Origin: Streptomyces decoyicus
GTDB lineage: Bacteria > Actinomycetota > Actinomycetes > Streptomycetales > Streptomycetaceae
DNA length: 64,000 nt
Assembly: GCF_019880305.1 (NCBI RefSeq)
Contig: NZ_CP082301.1
Coordinates: 7,502,001-7,566,000, forward strand
Direction of reading: 5' to 3'
In this document: positions 51,061 to 59,744 of the stretch, piece by piece
Numbering within the stretch: position 1 is the first letter of the stretch
How the letters are laid out: every line of letters starts with the position of its first letter
Program-made: the position numbers and the translations under genes
Notes under the pieces: generated by a model
Databases searched by the model: none
The model's input: only the letters and a program-made list of their open reading frames with translations
Told to the model about the DNA's origin: nothing

Positions 51061-51450
51061 TCATCTGCCGGCCTTGTTGGCGCAGTCGATGCAGGTCCTC
51101 GCCGTCGGGCGGGCGGTGAGCCGTCCTGAGGAGATCGGCCCGCCGCAGCGCTCACAGCTGCCGTAGGCGCCGCTGGCGATCCGCTGGGCGGCTCGATCGA
51201 GGTCGTCCAGGTCGGCGTGTGCCTGCTTCAACATGTCACGCAGGTGGGCCCGTTCGAACGCGACCGTGGCTCCCTCGGGGTCGTGCTCGTCGTCGTTGGC
51301 CGTCAGGCTCGCCGCCTCTACGACCCCGTCCCACAGGCGCGTCAACGAGCCGATCAGCCGCTCGGTACTGGCCCGGTCCTCCGCGATCCGCTCTGCCGCG
51401 GCCGCCCATTGTGCGGGCGAGCCCCCTGTGCTCTCGGTACGGTCCTCCAC
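51061..51450 (-). CDS. DksA/TraR-type C4 zinc-finger protein
   Basis: 129 aa if started at the GTG at 51450, the length usual for small actinobacterial DksA-like proteins; a longer in-frame reading to 51582 is possible and no strong ribosome site decides. Residues about 30-85 form the coiled-coil helices, ending in 'RDMLKQAHADLDDLDRAAQR'. The four-Cys finger reads 'CERCGGPISSG' and 'CIDCANKAG'. Such proteins reach the RNA polymerase secondary channel or serve as stress regulators. It is divergent from the orphan ctaD. Confidence 0.8.
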   Translation of the reverse strand: MEDRTESTGGSPAQWAAAAERIAEDRASTERLIGSLTRLWDGVVEAASLTANDDEHDPEGATVAFERAHLRDMLKQAHADLDDLDRAAQRIASGAYGSCERCGGPISSGRLTARPTARTCIDCANKAGR

Positions 51451-51721
51451 GCCAGAACACAACAAAGTGGGTGATCCGCTTATTCCGGCCTCCCTCGTCC
51501 CCCCATAATCCTCCTTTCCCCGATATCCGGGATTTCCGTGCCCCGCCGGCCCCTTCCCACGGTCGCCGTCCGCGCCATGCACGACGCACGACGGAGAACT
51601 CCCGTGCCCGAACTTGATGTGACTGATGGGGCGCGGCGGCGAGCCTCTTTGGCGTCTTCTGAGCTGTCTGTACCGTCAGCCCGGCGAGGGGGGCGACCAC
51701 ATGCGATGAGGAGCCCGGACC

Positions 51722-53455
51722 GTGACTGCCGTTCAGCAGACGGAATCGTTGCAACCAGCCAGGCGGCGGAAGAGTGCCGGACGGGTGGTGGTGGATTGGC
51801 TGACGACCACCGACCACAAGACCATCGGCACGCTCTATCTGAGTACGTCGTTCGGATTCTTCCTGGTCGGCGGTCTTCTGGCGCTGGCCATTCGGGCGGA
51901 GCTCGCCCGCCCGGGTCTTCAGATTCTCTCGAACGAGCAGTTCAACCAGGCCTTCACGATGCACGGCACCATCATGCTGCTGATCTTCGCGACGCCGCTG
52001 TTCGCCGGGTTCGCGAACTGGATCATGCCCTTGCAGATCGGCGCGCCTGATGTGGCCTTCCCGCGGCTCAACATGTTCGCCTACTGGCTCTACCTGTTCG
52101 GTTCCCTGATCGCGCTGTGCGCCTTCATCACACCGGAGGGGGCCGCCGATTTCGGCTGGACCGCGTACACCCCGCTGTCGGGTCCTCTCCGTACCCCCGG
52201 AATCGGTGGCGACCTGTGGGTGATGGGCCTGGCCTTTTCCGGATTCGGAACGATCCTGGGGTCGGTCAACTTCATCACGACGATCATCTGTATGCGCGCG
52301 CCCGGCATGACGATGTTCCGGATGCCGATCTTCACCTGGAACATCCTGCTGACGGCCGTGCTCGTGCTGTTCGCCTTTCCCGTTCTGGCCGCCGCGCTGC
52401 TGGTGCTGGAGGCGGACCGGAAATTCGGCGCGCATGTCTTCGACCCCGCGAACGGGGGCTCGCTGCTCTGGCAGCACCTCTTCTGGTTCTTCGGCCACCC
52501 CGAGGTGTACATCATCGCGCTGCCGTTCTTCGGCATCGTCACCGAGATCTTCCCGGTGTTCAGTCGTAAGCCGATCTTCGGCTATATCGGACTCATCGCG
52601 GCGACGATCTCCATCGCGGGGCTGTCGGTCACCGTCTGGGCTCACCACATGTTCGTGACCGGTGCGGTACTTCTGCCGTACTTCTCCTTCATGTCCTTCC
52701 TCATCGCGGTACCCACCGGAGTGAAGTTCTTCAACTGGGTCGGCACGATGTGGCACGGCTCGCTGTCCTTCGAGACACCCATGCTCTGGTCGATCGGGTT
52801 CCTGGTGACCTTTCTCTTCGGCGGACTCACCGGCGTTCTGCTGGCCTCGCCGCCGATGGACTTCCATGTGTCCGATTCGTACTTCGTCGTCGCCCACTTC
52901 CACTACACCGTGTTCGGCACCGTGGTCTTCGCGATGTTCGCCGGCTTCTACTTCTGGTGGCCCAAGTTCAGCGGCAAAATGCTCGACGAAAGACTCGGGA
53001 AAATCCACTTCTGGACCCTCTTCATCGGTTTCCACCTCACCTTTCTCATCCAGCACTGGCTCGGCGTCGAAGGCATGCCGCGCCGCTATGCGGACTATCT
53101 GGCGTCCGATGGCTTCACCACGCTGAATACGATCTCCAGCATCGGCTCGTTCCTGCTGGGCCTCTCGGTGCTGCCGTTCCTCTACAACGTCTGGAAGACG
53201 GCGAAGTACGCCCCGAAGGTGACCGCCGACGACCCGTGGGGCTACGCACGCTCCCTCGAGTGGGCCACCTCGTGCCCGCCGCCGCGTCACAACTTCACCA
53301 CGCTGCCCCGGGTCCGCTCCGAGTCGCCGGCCTTCGACCTGCATCATCCCGACGTCGCGGCCCTGGAAATCGCCAGGAAGGGCGCGCGGCGCGATGTGGT
53401 CGAACCGGAAGAGCCACATCACGGCGGCCGCCCCTCAGGGGACGAGCCGCGCTGA
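51722..53455 (+). CDS. ctaD: Cytochrome c oxidase subunit I, orphan copy
   Basis: 577 aa, GTG start after GAGGAG. Twelve membrane helices, heme/copper ligands in 'FTMHGTIMLLIFATPLF', 'FFGHPEVYIIALPFFGI', 'WAHHMFVTG' and 'VVAHFHYTVFG', so it is a complete aa3-type subunit I. Streptomyces have a main ctaCDFE operon with qcrCAB; here subunits II, III and IV are absent, so this is an extra copy. It is followed 12 nt later by a small membrane protein. Use under specific conditions, with CtaC/E from the main locus, is inferred. Confidence 0.95.
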   Translation: MTAVQQTESLQPARRRKSAGRVVVDWLTTTDHKTIGTLYLSTSFGFFLVGGLLALAIRAELARPGLQILSNEQFNQAFTMHGTIMLLIFATPLFAGFANWIMPLQIGAPDVAFPRLNMFAYWLYLFGSLIALCAFITPEGAADFGWTAYTPLSGPLRTPGIGGDLWVMGLAFSGFGTILGSVNFITTIICMRAPGMTMFRMPIFTWNILLTAVLVLFAFPVLAAALLVLEADRKFGAHVFDPANGGSLLWQHLFWFFGHPEVYIIALPFFGIVTEIFPVFSRKPIFGYIGLIAATISIAGLSVTVWAHHMFVTGAVLLPYFSFMSFLIAVPTGVKFFNWVGTMWHGSLSFETPMLWSIGFLVTFLFGGLTGVLLASPPMDFHVSDSYFVVAHFHYTVFGTVVFAMFAGFYFWWPKFSGKMLDERLGKIHFWTLFIGFHLTFLIQHWLGVEGMPRRYADYLASDGFTTLNTISSIGSFLLGLSVLPFLYNVWKTAKYAPKVTADDPWGYARSLEWATSCPPPRHNFTTLPRVRSESPAFDLHHPDVAALEIARKGARRDVVEPEEPHHGGRPSGDEPR

Positions 53456-53467
53456 GCCGGCCGCGCC

Positions 53468-53818
53468 ATGACCAACAGCCGAACGCCGGACAGTCGCACC
53501 GTCGAGGCGGGGATCGCCCGCATGGAGGGCTACCTCCTGTGGCAGGCGGAGATCGACCGCGCCCGCACCGACGCCGAAGCCTTCGTCGACGCCCTCGACT
53601 GGCCGACCTCCGCCCAACGGGAGGAGCTGGTGGCCCTCTTGGCCCGTCGCCAGCTCGATCTCTCACGGATGACCGTCACTCGCATCGCCACCCGCGCACG
53701 CCAGCTCCGCCGGGAGTACCAGCAGCGCTATGACTTCCTCAAACGGCGCGTCCTGGTCACCGCGTTGGCCCTGCTGGCGGTCCTGACGTTCCTCGACGTC
53801 CTGCTGCTGACCCACTGA
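53468..53818 (+). CDS. Small single-span membrane protein downstream of ctaD
   Basis: 116 aa. Residues 1-90 are helical, charged and cytoplasmic ('EELVALLARRQLDLSRMTVT', 'LRREYQQRYDFLKRR'). Residues 93-112 are one hydrophobic helix, with the basic residues before it favouring a cytoplasmic N-terminus. Not recognised. It is 12 nt after ctaD and may be an assembly or accessory factor for the orphan oxidase; no sequence evidence beyond position supports that. Confidence 0.6.
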   Translation: MTNSRTPDSRTVEAGIARMEGYLLWQAEIDRARTDAEAFVDALDWPTSAQREELVALLARRQLDLSRMTVTRIATRARQLRREYQQRYDFLKRRVLVTALALLAVLTFLDVLLLTH

Positions 53819-54164
53819 CCGGCGTCACGAACCGAGACGGGTCGTTGTGGTTGCCGGCCTCCCCGCGGCCACGGCCGAACGTCGGCTGGTGTCACGTCCA
53901 CGAGGCCGTGGTCCGAGGAGCGTCGGGACCGGCGCACAGCACGGGTTCCATCCCTGCCGTATTCCTTTGAAACCGCCGGGGCTGCTTGCACCTCAGCCGG
54001 AGGAGGATGACGACCGGTATGTATGCCCTGTGGGGGAGCAGGACACGGCAATCAGGCTTCACGCGGAACCGCCGGGATTCGGGACGGTGTTCCGGGAAGA
54101 CTCTGCAAGAACCCCAAGCGCGGCGCTACGGTCCGTAGAGCAACTGCGACACGGGGAGGGCAGG
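53819..54164. other. Gene-free spacer before the STAND locus
   Basis: 346 nt with no supported gene. A CTACGG-T-CCGTAG palindrome (54126-54138) lies 27-39 nt before the next start and may be an operator. Base composition becomes less GC-biased here and stays so through the STAND gene. Confidence 0.4.
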
Positions 54165-54641
54165 ATGCTCGATCAGGCGTTGACCGCGCTGGCTGCGTCC
54201 GGCGGCACGGCAGTGGTGACAGCGGCAGGGACGGACGCATGGGCTGGACTGCGGCAGGCGGTGGCGCGCTGGTTCGGCCGGGGCAACGCGCAACGCGAGC
54301 AGGCCGAACTGGAGCGCCTGGACCAAACCGGGGCCGCCCTGCAGGCTGCCGCCCCGGCCGAAACCGAGCGGGCCCGGATCCGCATAGAGGCATCCTGGCA
54401 GGCCCGCATCGAGGCTGTGCTGGAAAGCCTGAACGAGGGCGAGCGTGACCAAGCCGCCGGCCAACTGCGCGACCTGCTCGCGCAACACGCCCCGTCGAAC
54501 GCCGCGACTGCCGGGCCGGGTGGCCTGGCAGTGAGCGGCAACATGGACATCCGCGCAGACGGCGGCTCGATCGCGGCCGGGGTGATCCACGGAGGGGCGC
54601 ACACCGGCACCCCTCCGGTGCCGGATCCGTCCCAGGGCTGA
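54165..54641 (+). CDS. Small helical protein paired with a STAND gene
   Basis: 158 aa, ATG after GGGGAGGGCAGG. The first ~115 residues are helical and Ala-rich ('AWAGLRQAVARWFGRGNAQR'). The C-terminal ~40 residues have 'GNMDIRADGGSIAAGVIHGG', a Gly-rich beta-turn tract often seen at the N-terminal side of Streptomyces NB-ARC/TPR proteins. It is a conserved upstream partner of such genes. No function is known. Its stop overlaps a possible CTG start of the next frame. Confidence 0.65.
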   Translation: MLDQALTALAASGGTAVVTAAGTDAWAGLRQAVARWFGRGNAQREQAELERLDQTGAALQAAAPAETERARIRIEASWQARIEAVLESLNEGERDQAAGQLRDLLAQHAPSNAATAGPGGLAVSGNMDIRADGGSIAAGVIHGGAHTGTPPVPDPSQG

Positions 54642-54796
54642 ACGGACCGGCTACCACCAGCCCACCGCCCACCCCGACGCCTCCCACTCCTCAAGGACCG
54701 GGAAGCGTCACCGCGCACGCCCGCGACCACAGCCTGGCCGTCGGCTACGTTGCCGACGGCGGCCAAGTCGCCTACTACGCCGCGCCGCGACCTGCG

Positions 54797-57037
54797 GTGA
54801 GCTGGCCGCACCAGGTCGGAGTGTTGCCCCGGCAGGCCGACTGCTTCCAGGACCGCGCCGACGCCGAGCAGTTGGAGCAGGCAGTGACCCGCGGGAGCAC
54901 GGCGGTGCCCTGCCAGGTGCTGGTCGGCATGGGTGGGGTCGGCAAGACTCAGCTCGCCGCCCACCATGCCCGCCAGGTATGGGCCAAGGGCGGTGTGGAT
55001 CTGCTGGTGTGGATCAGCGCCACCACACGTGAGGCGGTCATTTCGGCCTACGCCCAGGCCGCCGCCGAGGTGCTCGGGTCCGACCTTGCCGACGCGGAAC
55101 GCGCCGCGAGCGCATTCCTGGCCTGGCTGGAGCCCAAACCCGGTACCACCCAACAGCACTGGCTGATCGTGCTGGACGACGTCGCCGACCCTGCTGACCT
55201 GCGCGGCCTGTGGCCGCCCGCCGGCCCACACGGCCGAACGCTGGTAACCACCCGCCGCCGCGACGCTGCCCTGACCGGCAACCACCGGCGCCTGGTGTCG
55301 GTGGGCCTGTTCAGCTCCGATGAGGCAATCGCCTACCTCATCACCGCGCTGGCCTTGCACGGCCGCCAGGAACCGCGCGACCAGCTTGCTGCACTCGCTG
55401 CCGACCTCGGCCGTCTCCCCATGGCCCTGTCTCAGGCTGTCGCGTATCTCATCGATGCCCACCTGGACTGCGCCGCCTACCGTGCCCAGCTGGCCGACCG
55501 CACTTGTACCCTCACCGCGCTGCTGCCCGACCCCTCGGGGTTGCCCGACGACCAGGCCACCACCACGGCGGCTGCGTGGTCCCTGTCCATCGACCGTGCC
55601 GACCAGCTTCACCCCAGGGGCCTTGCTCGCCTCATGCTGCAGCTCGTCGCGATGCTCGACCCCAACGGCATCCCGGCCACCGTTTCGGCCAGCCCGCCGG
55701 TCCTCGCCTACCTTGACGAGTTCCGCATCGGCGCCTCACTTGAACAAACACATACGCAACAGGTCACTGAGCAAGACGCGGCCGGAGCGCTACGTGCACT
55801 CCATCGCCTGAACTTGATCGAGCACAGCCCGAACGTCCCCCATAGAGCCGTGCGGGTCCACCAACTCATACAACGCGCTGCCCGCGACGCCATGACTGAC
55901 ACGGACCGCGACGTCGCAGCCGTAGTCTCGGCCACGGCCCTGATAGCTGCCTGGCCCGAGACGGAGCGTGACACCACCCTGGCCCAGGCCCTGCGCGCCA
56001 ACGCTGAAGCGCTCACCCGCCACGACGAGGGCCCCCTCTACCGGCTCGGTGATTTCGACGACGAGCTCGATGGCGTTCATCCGGTGCTCTTCCGTGCTGG
56101 CGAAAGTCTTGGCAAAGCCGGCCAGATCGACGCTGCCATGAAGCACCTTCAGCACGTTCTTGACACGGCATGCGCTCACCTTGGTCGAGATCACCCTGAC
56201 ACCCTCCACGCCGCACACGACCTGGCCCACTGGCTGGGCGAGTCCGGGGATTTCGCCGGCGCAGCCGCTGCCTACAAACGGCTACTGAAACAGGAGACAC
56301 GGGCACTGGGCCGCAAACACGTCACCACTCTCGATACTGGCGTATCCCTCGCATACTGGCGTATGAAGGCTGGGGATGTTGTCAGCGCAGCTTCTACTTA
56401 CAAGCGAGTCCTGAAGCAGATGATTCAGGTAAGAGGGCCGGATCACCCTCACGTCCTCAATCTCCGGCATAACCTGGCGTGGTGCCAGGGTGAAGCCGGC
56501 GATGCCGTTGGAGCCGCGGCCGCCTTGGAAGAACTGATGGAACAGGAATTGCAGGTGTTGGGGTCCGGAGACCCTCTGACCCTCAATACCCTGGGCGCCC
56601 TCGCTCGCTGGCGCGGGGAAGTCGGGGATCATGCTGGTGCTGTGGCCGCCTTGGAGTCCGTGGTGGACCAGAAGCTTCGGGTGATGGGGCCTGAGCACCC
56701 TGACACCCTCTCCGCACGACACAGTCTCGGGAGATGGCGTGCGATCGCCGGAGATATTGCCGGCGCCACAGCCGACCTTGAGAACCTGCTTGTCGACCGG
56801 CTACGTGTACTGGGCCCCGATCACCCCCATACCTTCGCCACCCGGAGCAATCTCGCCCACTTGCGAGGGCGGGAAGGGGATCCGGCCGGCGCCGCCGAAG
56901 CAACCGCTGAGCTGCTGGGGCAGATGCTGCGGTTATGGGGCGCCGACCACCCCCACACCATCCGCACCCGCAACAATCTCGCTTACTGGCGGACGAAGGC
57001 CGTAGAGGATCCAACCGCTCATCAATCGACCGATTGA
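54797..57037 (+). CDS. NB-ARC/TPR STAND protein
   Basis: 746 aa from GTG at 54797. The P-loop is 'GMGGVGKTQLAA', then Walker B 'WLIVLDDVADPADL', 'TLVTTRRRDAAL' and 'GRLPMALSQAVAYL', i.e. an NB-ARC NTPase (about 40-300). A winged-helix-like link follows, then seven 42-residue kinesin-light-chain-type TPRs (about 460-735) with the pattern G-x-D/E-H-P-D-T-L. STAND proteins are ligand-triggered switches, some in phage defence or signalling. The open frame continues upstream (54,638 on) and encodes protein-like text up to the GTG, so the true start may be earlier. No effector domain is seen. GC content is lower than around it. Confidence 0.85.
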   Translation: MSWPHQVGVLPRQADCFQDRADAEQLEQAVTRGSTAVPCQVLVGMGGVGKTQLAAHHARQVWAKGGVDLLVWISATTREAVISAYAQAAAEVLGSDLADAERAASAFLAWLEPKPGTTQQHWLIVLDDVADPADLRGLWPPAGPHGRTLVTTRRRDAALTGNHRRLVSVGLFSSDEAIAYLITALALHGRQEPRDQLAALAADLGRLPMALSQAVAYLIDAHLDCAAYRAQLADRTCTLTALLPDPSGLPDDQATTTAAAWSLSIDRADQLHPRGLARLMLQLVAMLDPNGIPATVSASPPVLAYLDEFRIGASLEQTHTQQVTEQDAAGALRALHRLNLIEHSPNVPHRAVRVHQLIQRAARDAMTDTDRDVAAVVSATALIAAWPETERDTTLAQALRANAEALTRHDEGPLYRLGDFDDELDGVHPVLFRAGESLGKAGQIDAAMKHLQHVLDTACAHLGRDHPDTLHAAHDLAHWLGESGDFAGAAAAYKRLLKQETRALGRKHVTTLDTGVSLAYWRMKAGDVVSAASTYKRVLKQMIQVRGPDHPHVLNLRHNLAWCQGEAGDAVGAAAALEELMEQELQVLGSGDPLTLNTLGALARWRGEVGDHAGAVAALESVVDQKLRVMGPEHPDTLSARHSLGRWRAIAGDIAGATADLENLLVDRLRVLGPDHPHTFATRSNLAHLRGREGDPAGAAEATAELLGQMLRLWGADHPHTIRTRNNLAYWRTKAVEDPTAHQSTD

Positions 57038-57139
57038 CAAGCAAGATCGGTTAGTGCGGGTGCATATCCGGACCAGCGCGAAATCGCGCCTGTAAGAAGT
57101 CATCTCACTTGGCCGGCCAGGTTGTTGGCCGTGGTGGGG

Positions 57140-57268
57140 ATGGCTGAGCGGCTGGTGCCGGACGGGCTGTGAGAGCTGTTCCAGCGGGAGGCGCCGTCGC
57201 GGCCTCAAGGGGGTGGCCGGCGTCGCCATGGTGACCGGGAGGTCCTGGCGGCGATCGTGTTCGTGGAC
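57140..57268 (+). pseudogene. Transposase N-terminal fragment (IS5-type, DUF4096), dead
   Basis: Reading from ATG 57140 gives the N-terminus of an IS5-type transposase ('LVPDGL' then stop TGA at 57170-57172, where the family has Trp). After the stop the frame continues with 'LFQREAPSRPQGGGRRRHG' and 'DREVLAAIVFV', then all similarity ends. It is a truncated, nonsense-carrying relic of about 43 codons. Confidence 0.75.
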
Positions 57269-57477
57269 GAGCGCGCAAGGTGCTTTGCCGGAACAGCAAA
57301 GGGGCGATGGTGCCAGGTGCCGGCCCGGCCTCCGTCCCGGCCCCGGCCCCCGTCCCCGCCCCGGCGCCCGGCCCGGCCCGGCCCGTTCCGTTTCGGGAGG
57401 CAGCGTCACCCGTCCGGCCATAGCGTGAAGAGACGGGCGGAAAACTTCCCCGCAATGGAGCAAAGGGGTGATGCGCG
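57269..57477. other. Gene-free, C-rich low-complexity spacer
   Basis: Between the transposase relic and the Asp23 gene, positions about 57,320-57,390 consist of CCGGCCCC-like slippery repeats. No gene. The promoter of the Asp23 gene probably lies in the final 80 nt. Confidence 0.45.
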
Positions 57478-57891
57478 ATGACCGAGATGGCAGAGCGCGG
57501 GTCGCGGAAAGCCGGGGACCTGGGGCGGACGACCATCGCCGACGGTGTGGTCGCGAAGATCGCCTTCCTGGCAGCCGGTGAGGTGGTAGGGGTCCATGCC
57601 CTGGGCAGCGGGATTTCGAGATCGGTGGGGGCCCTGCGCAAGCGGGTACCCGGGGGCGGCACGACCAGCACGCACGGCGTCAAGGTCGAAGTCGGCGAGA
57701 AGCAGGCGGCGGTCGATCTGGACGTCGTCGTCGATTACGGCGAGGTCATCCCCGAGGTGGCGAAAGCCGTGCGCGAGAACGTGATTTCCTCGGTCCAGCG
57801 GATGACCGGTCTCGAAGTCGTGGAAGTCAATATCGCGGTCAGTGATGTATGGCTCCCCGAGGAGGAGGAAGAACCGGAACGGGTGCAGTAG
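57478..57891 (+). CDS. Asp23/Gls24-family envelope stress protein
   Basis: 137 aa, ATG with AAAGGGG upstream. The family core 'TTIADGVVAKIAFLAAGEVV' and 'GVKVEVGEKQAAVDLDVVVD' is followed by 'VRENVISSVQRMTGLEVVEV'. Asp23 proteins bind membrane partners (AmaP) and respond to envelope stress. In Streptomyces several such copies exist. The acidic tail ends in a Glu run. It is monocistronic and converges on the SMP-30-like gene. Confidence 0.9.
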   Translation: MTEMAERGSRKAGDLGRTTIADGVVAKIAFLAAGEVVGVHALGSGISRSVGALRKRVPGGGTTSTHGVKVEVGEKQAAVDLDVVVDYGEVIPEVAKAVRENVISSVQRMTGLEVVEVNIAVSDVWLPEEEEEPERVQ

Positions 57892-57901
57892 GCGGCCCCG
57901 C

Positions 57902-57922
57902 GGCCGGCCCCTGAGGCCGGTC
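57902..57922. terminator. Hairpin between convergent genes
   Basis: GGCCGGCC at 57902-57909 pairs with 57915-57922 (one G-T wobble), 5-nt loop. Candidate bidirectional terminator. Confidence 0.45.
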
Positions 57923-57942
57923 GGGCCGTGCCGGTGCGCCGG

Positions 57943-58971
57943 TCACCGTCCGGGAGCGGGGTCCGCGCTGCCCACACCGTCCGGCCCGGGAAGGGTGCAG
58001 ACGGCGATGCCGCGTTCCTCGACGCTGCCCATGAGCAGGAGGTTTTCCGTCCGGCAGACACTGGTGACCATCCGGTACGGGGAGTTGACGGCGCGCAGGT
58101 CGCGGGCCGTGCGGCCGTCGGGCCGCAGCGCCAGCACGCGCACCGTCCGCTGCACGGGCGGGCGCAGCCGCAGCCGCTTGCACACCTGCCATGACATCCG
58201 CCGGACGACGCGCGGCATGCCGTGCAGCAGCTCCAGACCGGCCGTCCGCGGTGCCGCCAGGGCGACCCAGAGCGCACCGTCGGGGCCGTGGGAGAGGTTG
58301 TCGGGGTAGCCGGGCAGATCACCGGCCCAGGTGTCGGAGGTGCCGGCCCGCGGGCCGGTCAGCCGGTAGCGGCGAATGCGGCGCGCCCCGGTCTCGGCCA
58401 CGACGAGGAAGGACTCGTCCGGGGCCAGGGCCACCCCGTTGGCGAACTGGAGCCCGTCCAACAGGACTTCGGGGGCCGTCGCCTCGGGCCGCAGGCGCAG
58501 CAGCTGCCCGGTTCCGGTGTGCTCCAGGAAGTCGCCCAGCCACTCGTCGAGGCCGTAGCGGCGGCTGGAGACGGTGAAGTAGAGCGTGCCGTCCGCGGCC
58601 GCGGCGACGTTGCTGGCGAACCGCAGGGGCGCTCCGGCCACCTCGTCGGCCAGGACGCGTACGGTGCCGTGCCGCGGGCTGATGCGCAGCAGTCCCCGCA
58701 GGGCGTCGCAGACGAGGAACTCGCCGCCCGCGAGGGGCTGAAGGCCGAGCGGCCGGCCACCGGTGTGTGCCACGACCTCCGCTCCCTCCTCCGCGCCCGA
58801 CGCCGAGAGCCGCAGCCGCCAGATCGCGCCGTCCGCCGCGCCGGCGAGGAAGCTGCCGTCGGCGTCGGCCACCACATCCTCGGGGCCCTGGATCGCGGGG
58901 GCGACGATGCGGGACGCCGGGAGCGGCTGGGGGCCGCCCCTCCTGACGCCGGCCGCCAGCTGCCCGCTCAT
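57943..58971 (-). CDS. SMP-30/strictosidine-synthase-like beta-propeller protein
   Basis: 342 aa from ATG at 58971, which overlaps the upstream stop (ATGA); a reading from 59004 is less likely. Propeller features: 'GPEDVVADADGSFLAGAADG', 'FASNVAAAADGTLYFTVSSR', 'FANGVALAPDESFLVVAETG' and 'YPDNLSHGPDGALWVALA', the strictosidine-synthase-like/gluconolactonase pattern with metal-type Asn/Asp sites. A lactonase or esterase activity is possible; the substrate is unknown. Co-transcribed with the membrane protein upstream. Confidence 0.8.
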   Translation of the reverse strand: MSGQLAAGVRRGGPQPLPASRIVAPAIQGPEDVVADADGSFLAGAADGAIWRLRLSASGAEEGAEVVAHTGGRPLGLQPLAGGEFLVCDALRGLLRISPRHGTVRVLADEVAGAPLRFASNVAAAADGTLYFTVSSRRYGLDEWLGDFLEHTGTGQLLRLRPEATAPEVLLDGLQFANGVALAPDESFLVVAETGARRIRRYRLTGPRAGTSDTWAGDLPGYPDNLSHGPDGALWVALAAPRTAGLELLHGMPRVVRRMSWQVCKRLRLRPPVQRTVRVLALRPDGRTARDLRAVNSPYRMVTSVCRTENLLLMGSVEERGIAVCTLPGPDGVGSADPAPGR

Positions 58972-59612
58972 CGCGTTCCGCGGCGCCGGGCCGCCTTGAC
59001 GCACCGCGTCATCTCCTCGGCGTACGGCAGTGCCACACAGACGCCGATACCGAGCCCGATGACGGCCAAGTAGCGGGCGGGCAGGGGGCTTTCCTTGGGC
59101 AGCAGCTTCCAGTCATCGGCACTGCGGCCGCCCCGCAGCGTGCCGCGGACCTGGTCGGCGTGCAGACAGCCGAGGAACGCCAGCGCGGTGAGCGGCAGGA
59201 CCTCCAGAAAGCTGTGGATGTGCTGCTCCGTGGGGCGCACCTCCCGCTCGGTCGTCGCCAGATTCACGTCCCACAGCGCGGTGGCGCCGTGAAGCAGTGC
59301 CGCACCGCCCATGACCGACAGGACGAGGGGATTGACCTTGGCCAGCAGACCCATCGCGACGGGCACACCGGCTTCCGCCATCATCAGTGCATGGACCGCC
59401 GATTCACGGACCCCGGTGGTCTCCTCGATGCGGGTACGCCGGTGCATCACCCAGTCCGCCACCGACGGGACGAACCAGAGCGGCATCACGCCGTACATGA
59501 GGAACCGCCGGCTGGTGTCCTCCGCGTTGCGGGGGCGGCGGGGAACCGGGAGGTCGGAAGGGCGACGCCACTTTCGCCAGGCACGGGCGACCGGGCTGCG
59601 GTGCAGGTCCAT
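58968..59612 (-). CDS. Membrane protein of unknown function
   Basis: 214 aa with about four to five hydrophobic segments ('FLMYGVMPLWFVPSVADWVM', 'AGVPVAMGLLAKVNPLVLSV', 'LPLTALAFLGCLHADQVRG' and 'YLAVIGLGIGVCVALPYAEE'). His residues at 'MHRRTR', 'LLHGATALWD' and 'TEQHIHSFLE' lie at helix ends and could bind metal. Not recognised with confidence. The ATGA overlap with the propeller gene indicates a joint job, perhaps processing a membrane lipid or lactone. Confidence 0.6.
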   Translation of the reverse strand: MDLHRSPVARAWRKWRRPSDLPVPRRPRNAEDTSRRFLMYGVMPLWFVPSVADWVMHRRTRIEETTGVRESAVHALMMAEAGVPVAMGLLAKVNPLVLSVMGGAALLHGATALWDVNLATTEREVRPTEQHIHSFLEVLPLTALAFLGCLHADQVRGTLRGGRSADDWKLLPKESPLPARYLAVIGLGIGVCVALPYAEEMTRCVKAARRRGTR

Positions 59613-59744
59613 CTCCCACCTTCACATCGTGCGGGTGGCGGCGACGTCCGACGCCGTCCGTACGCGCCGCGCGCATACGTCGGCAAGCCAAGCAGAAGCG
59701 GACGCATCCGGCATCCGGGGAATTCTCCGCGGCGGAGAAGGCCC

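Noticed and set aside
51236..53422. 728-residue minus-strand frame opposite ctaD
   Set aside because: Highly charged Glu/Arg/His text typical of antisense to membrane proteins.
57320..57390. C/G repeat tract considered as an origin or structured RNA
   Set aside because: Pure low-complexity slippage sequence with no boxes or defined stems.
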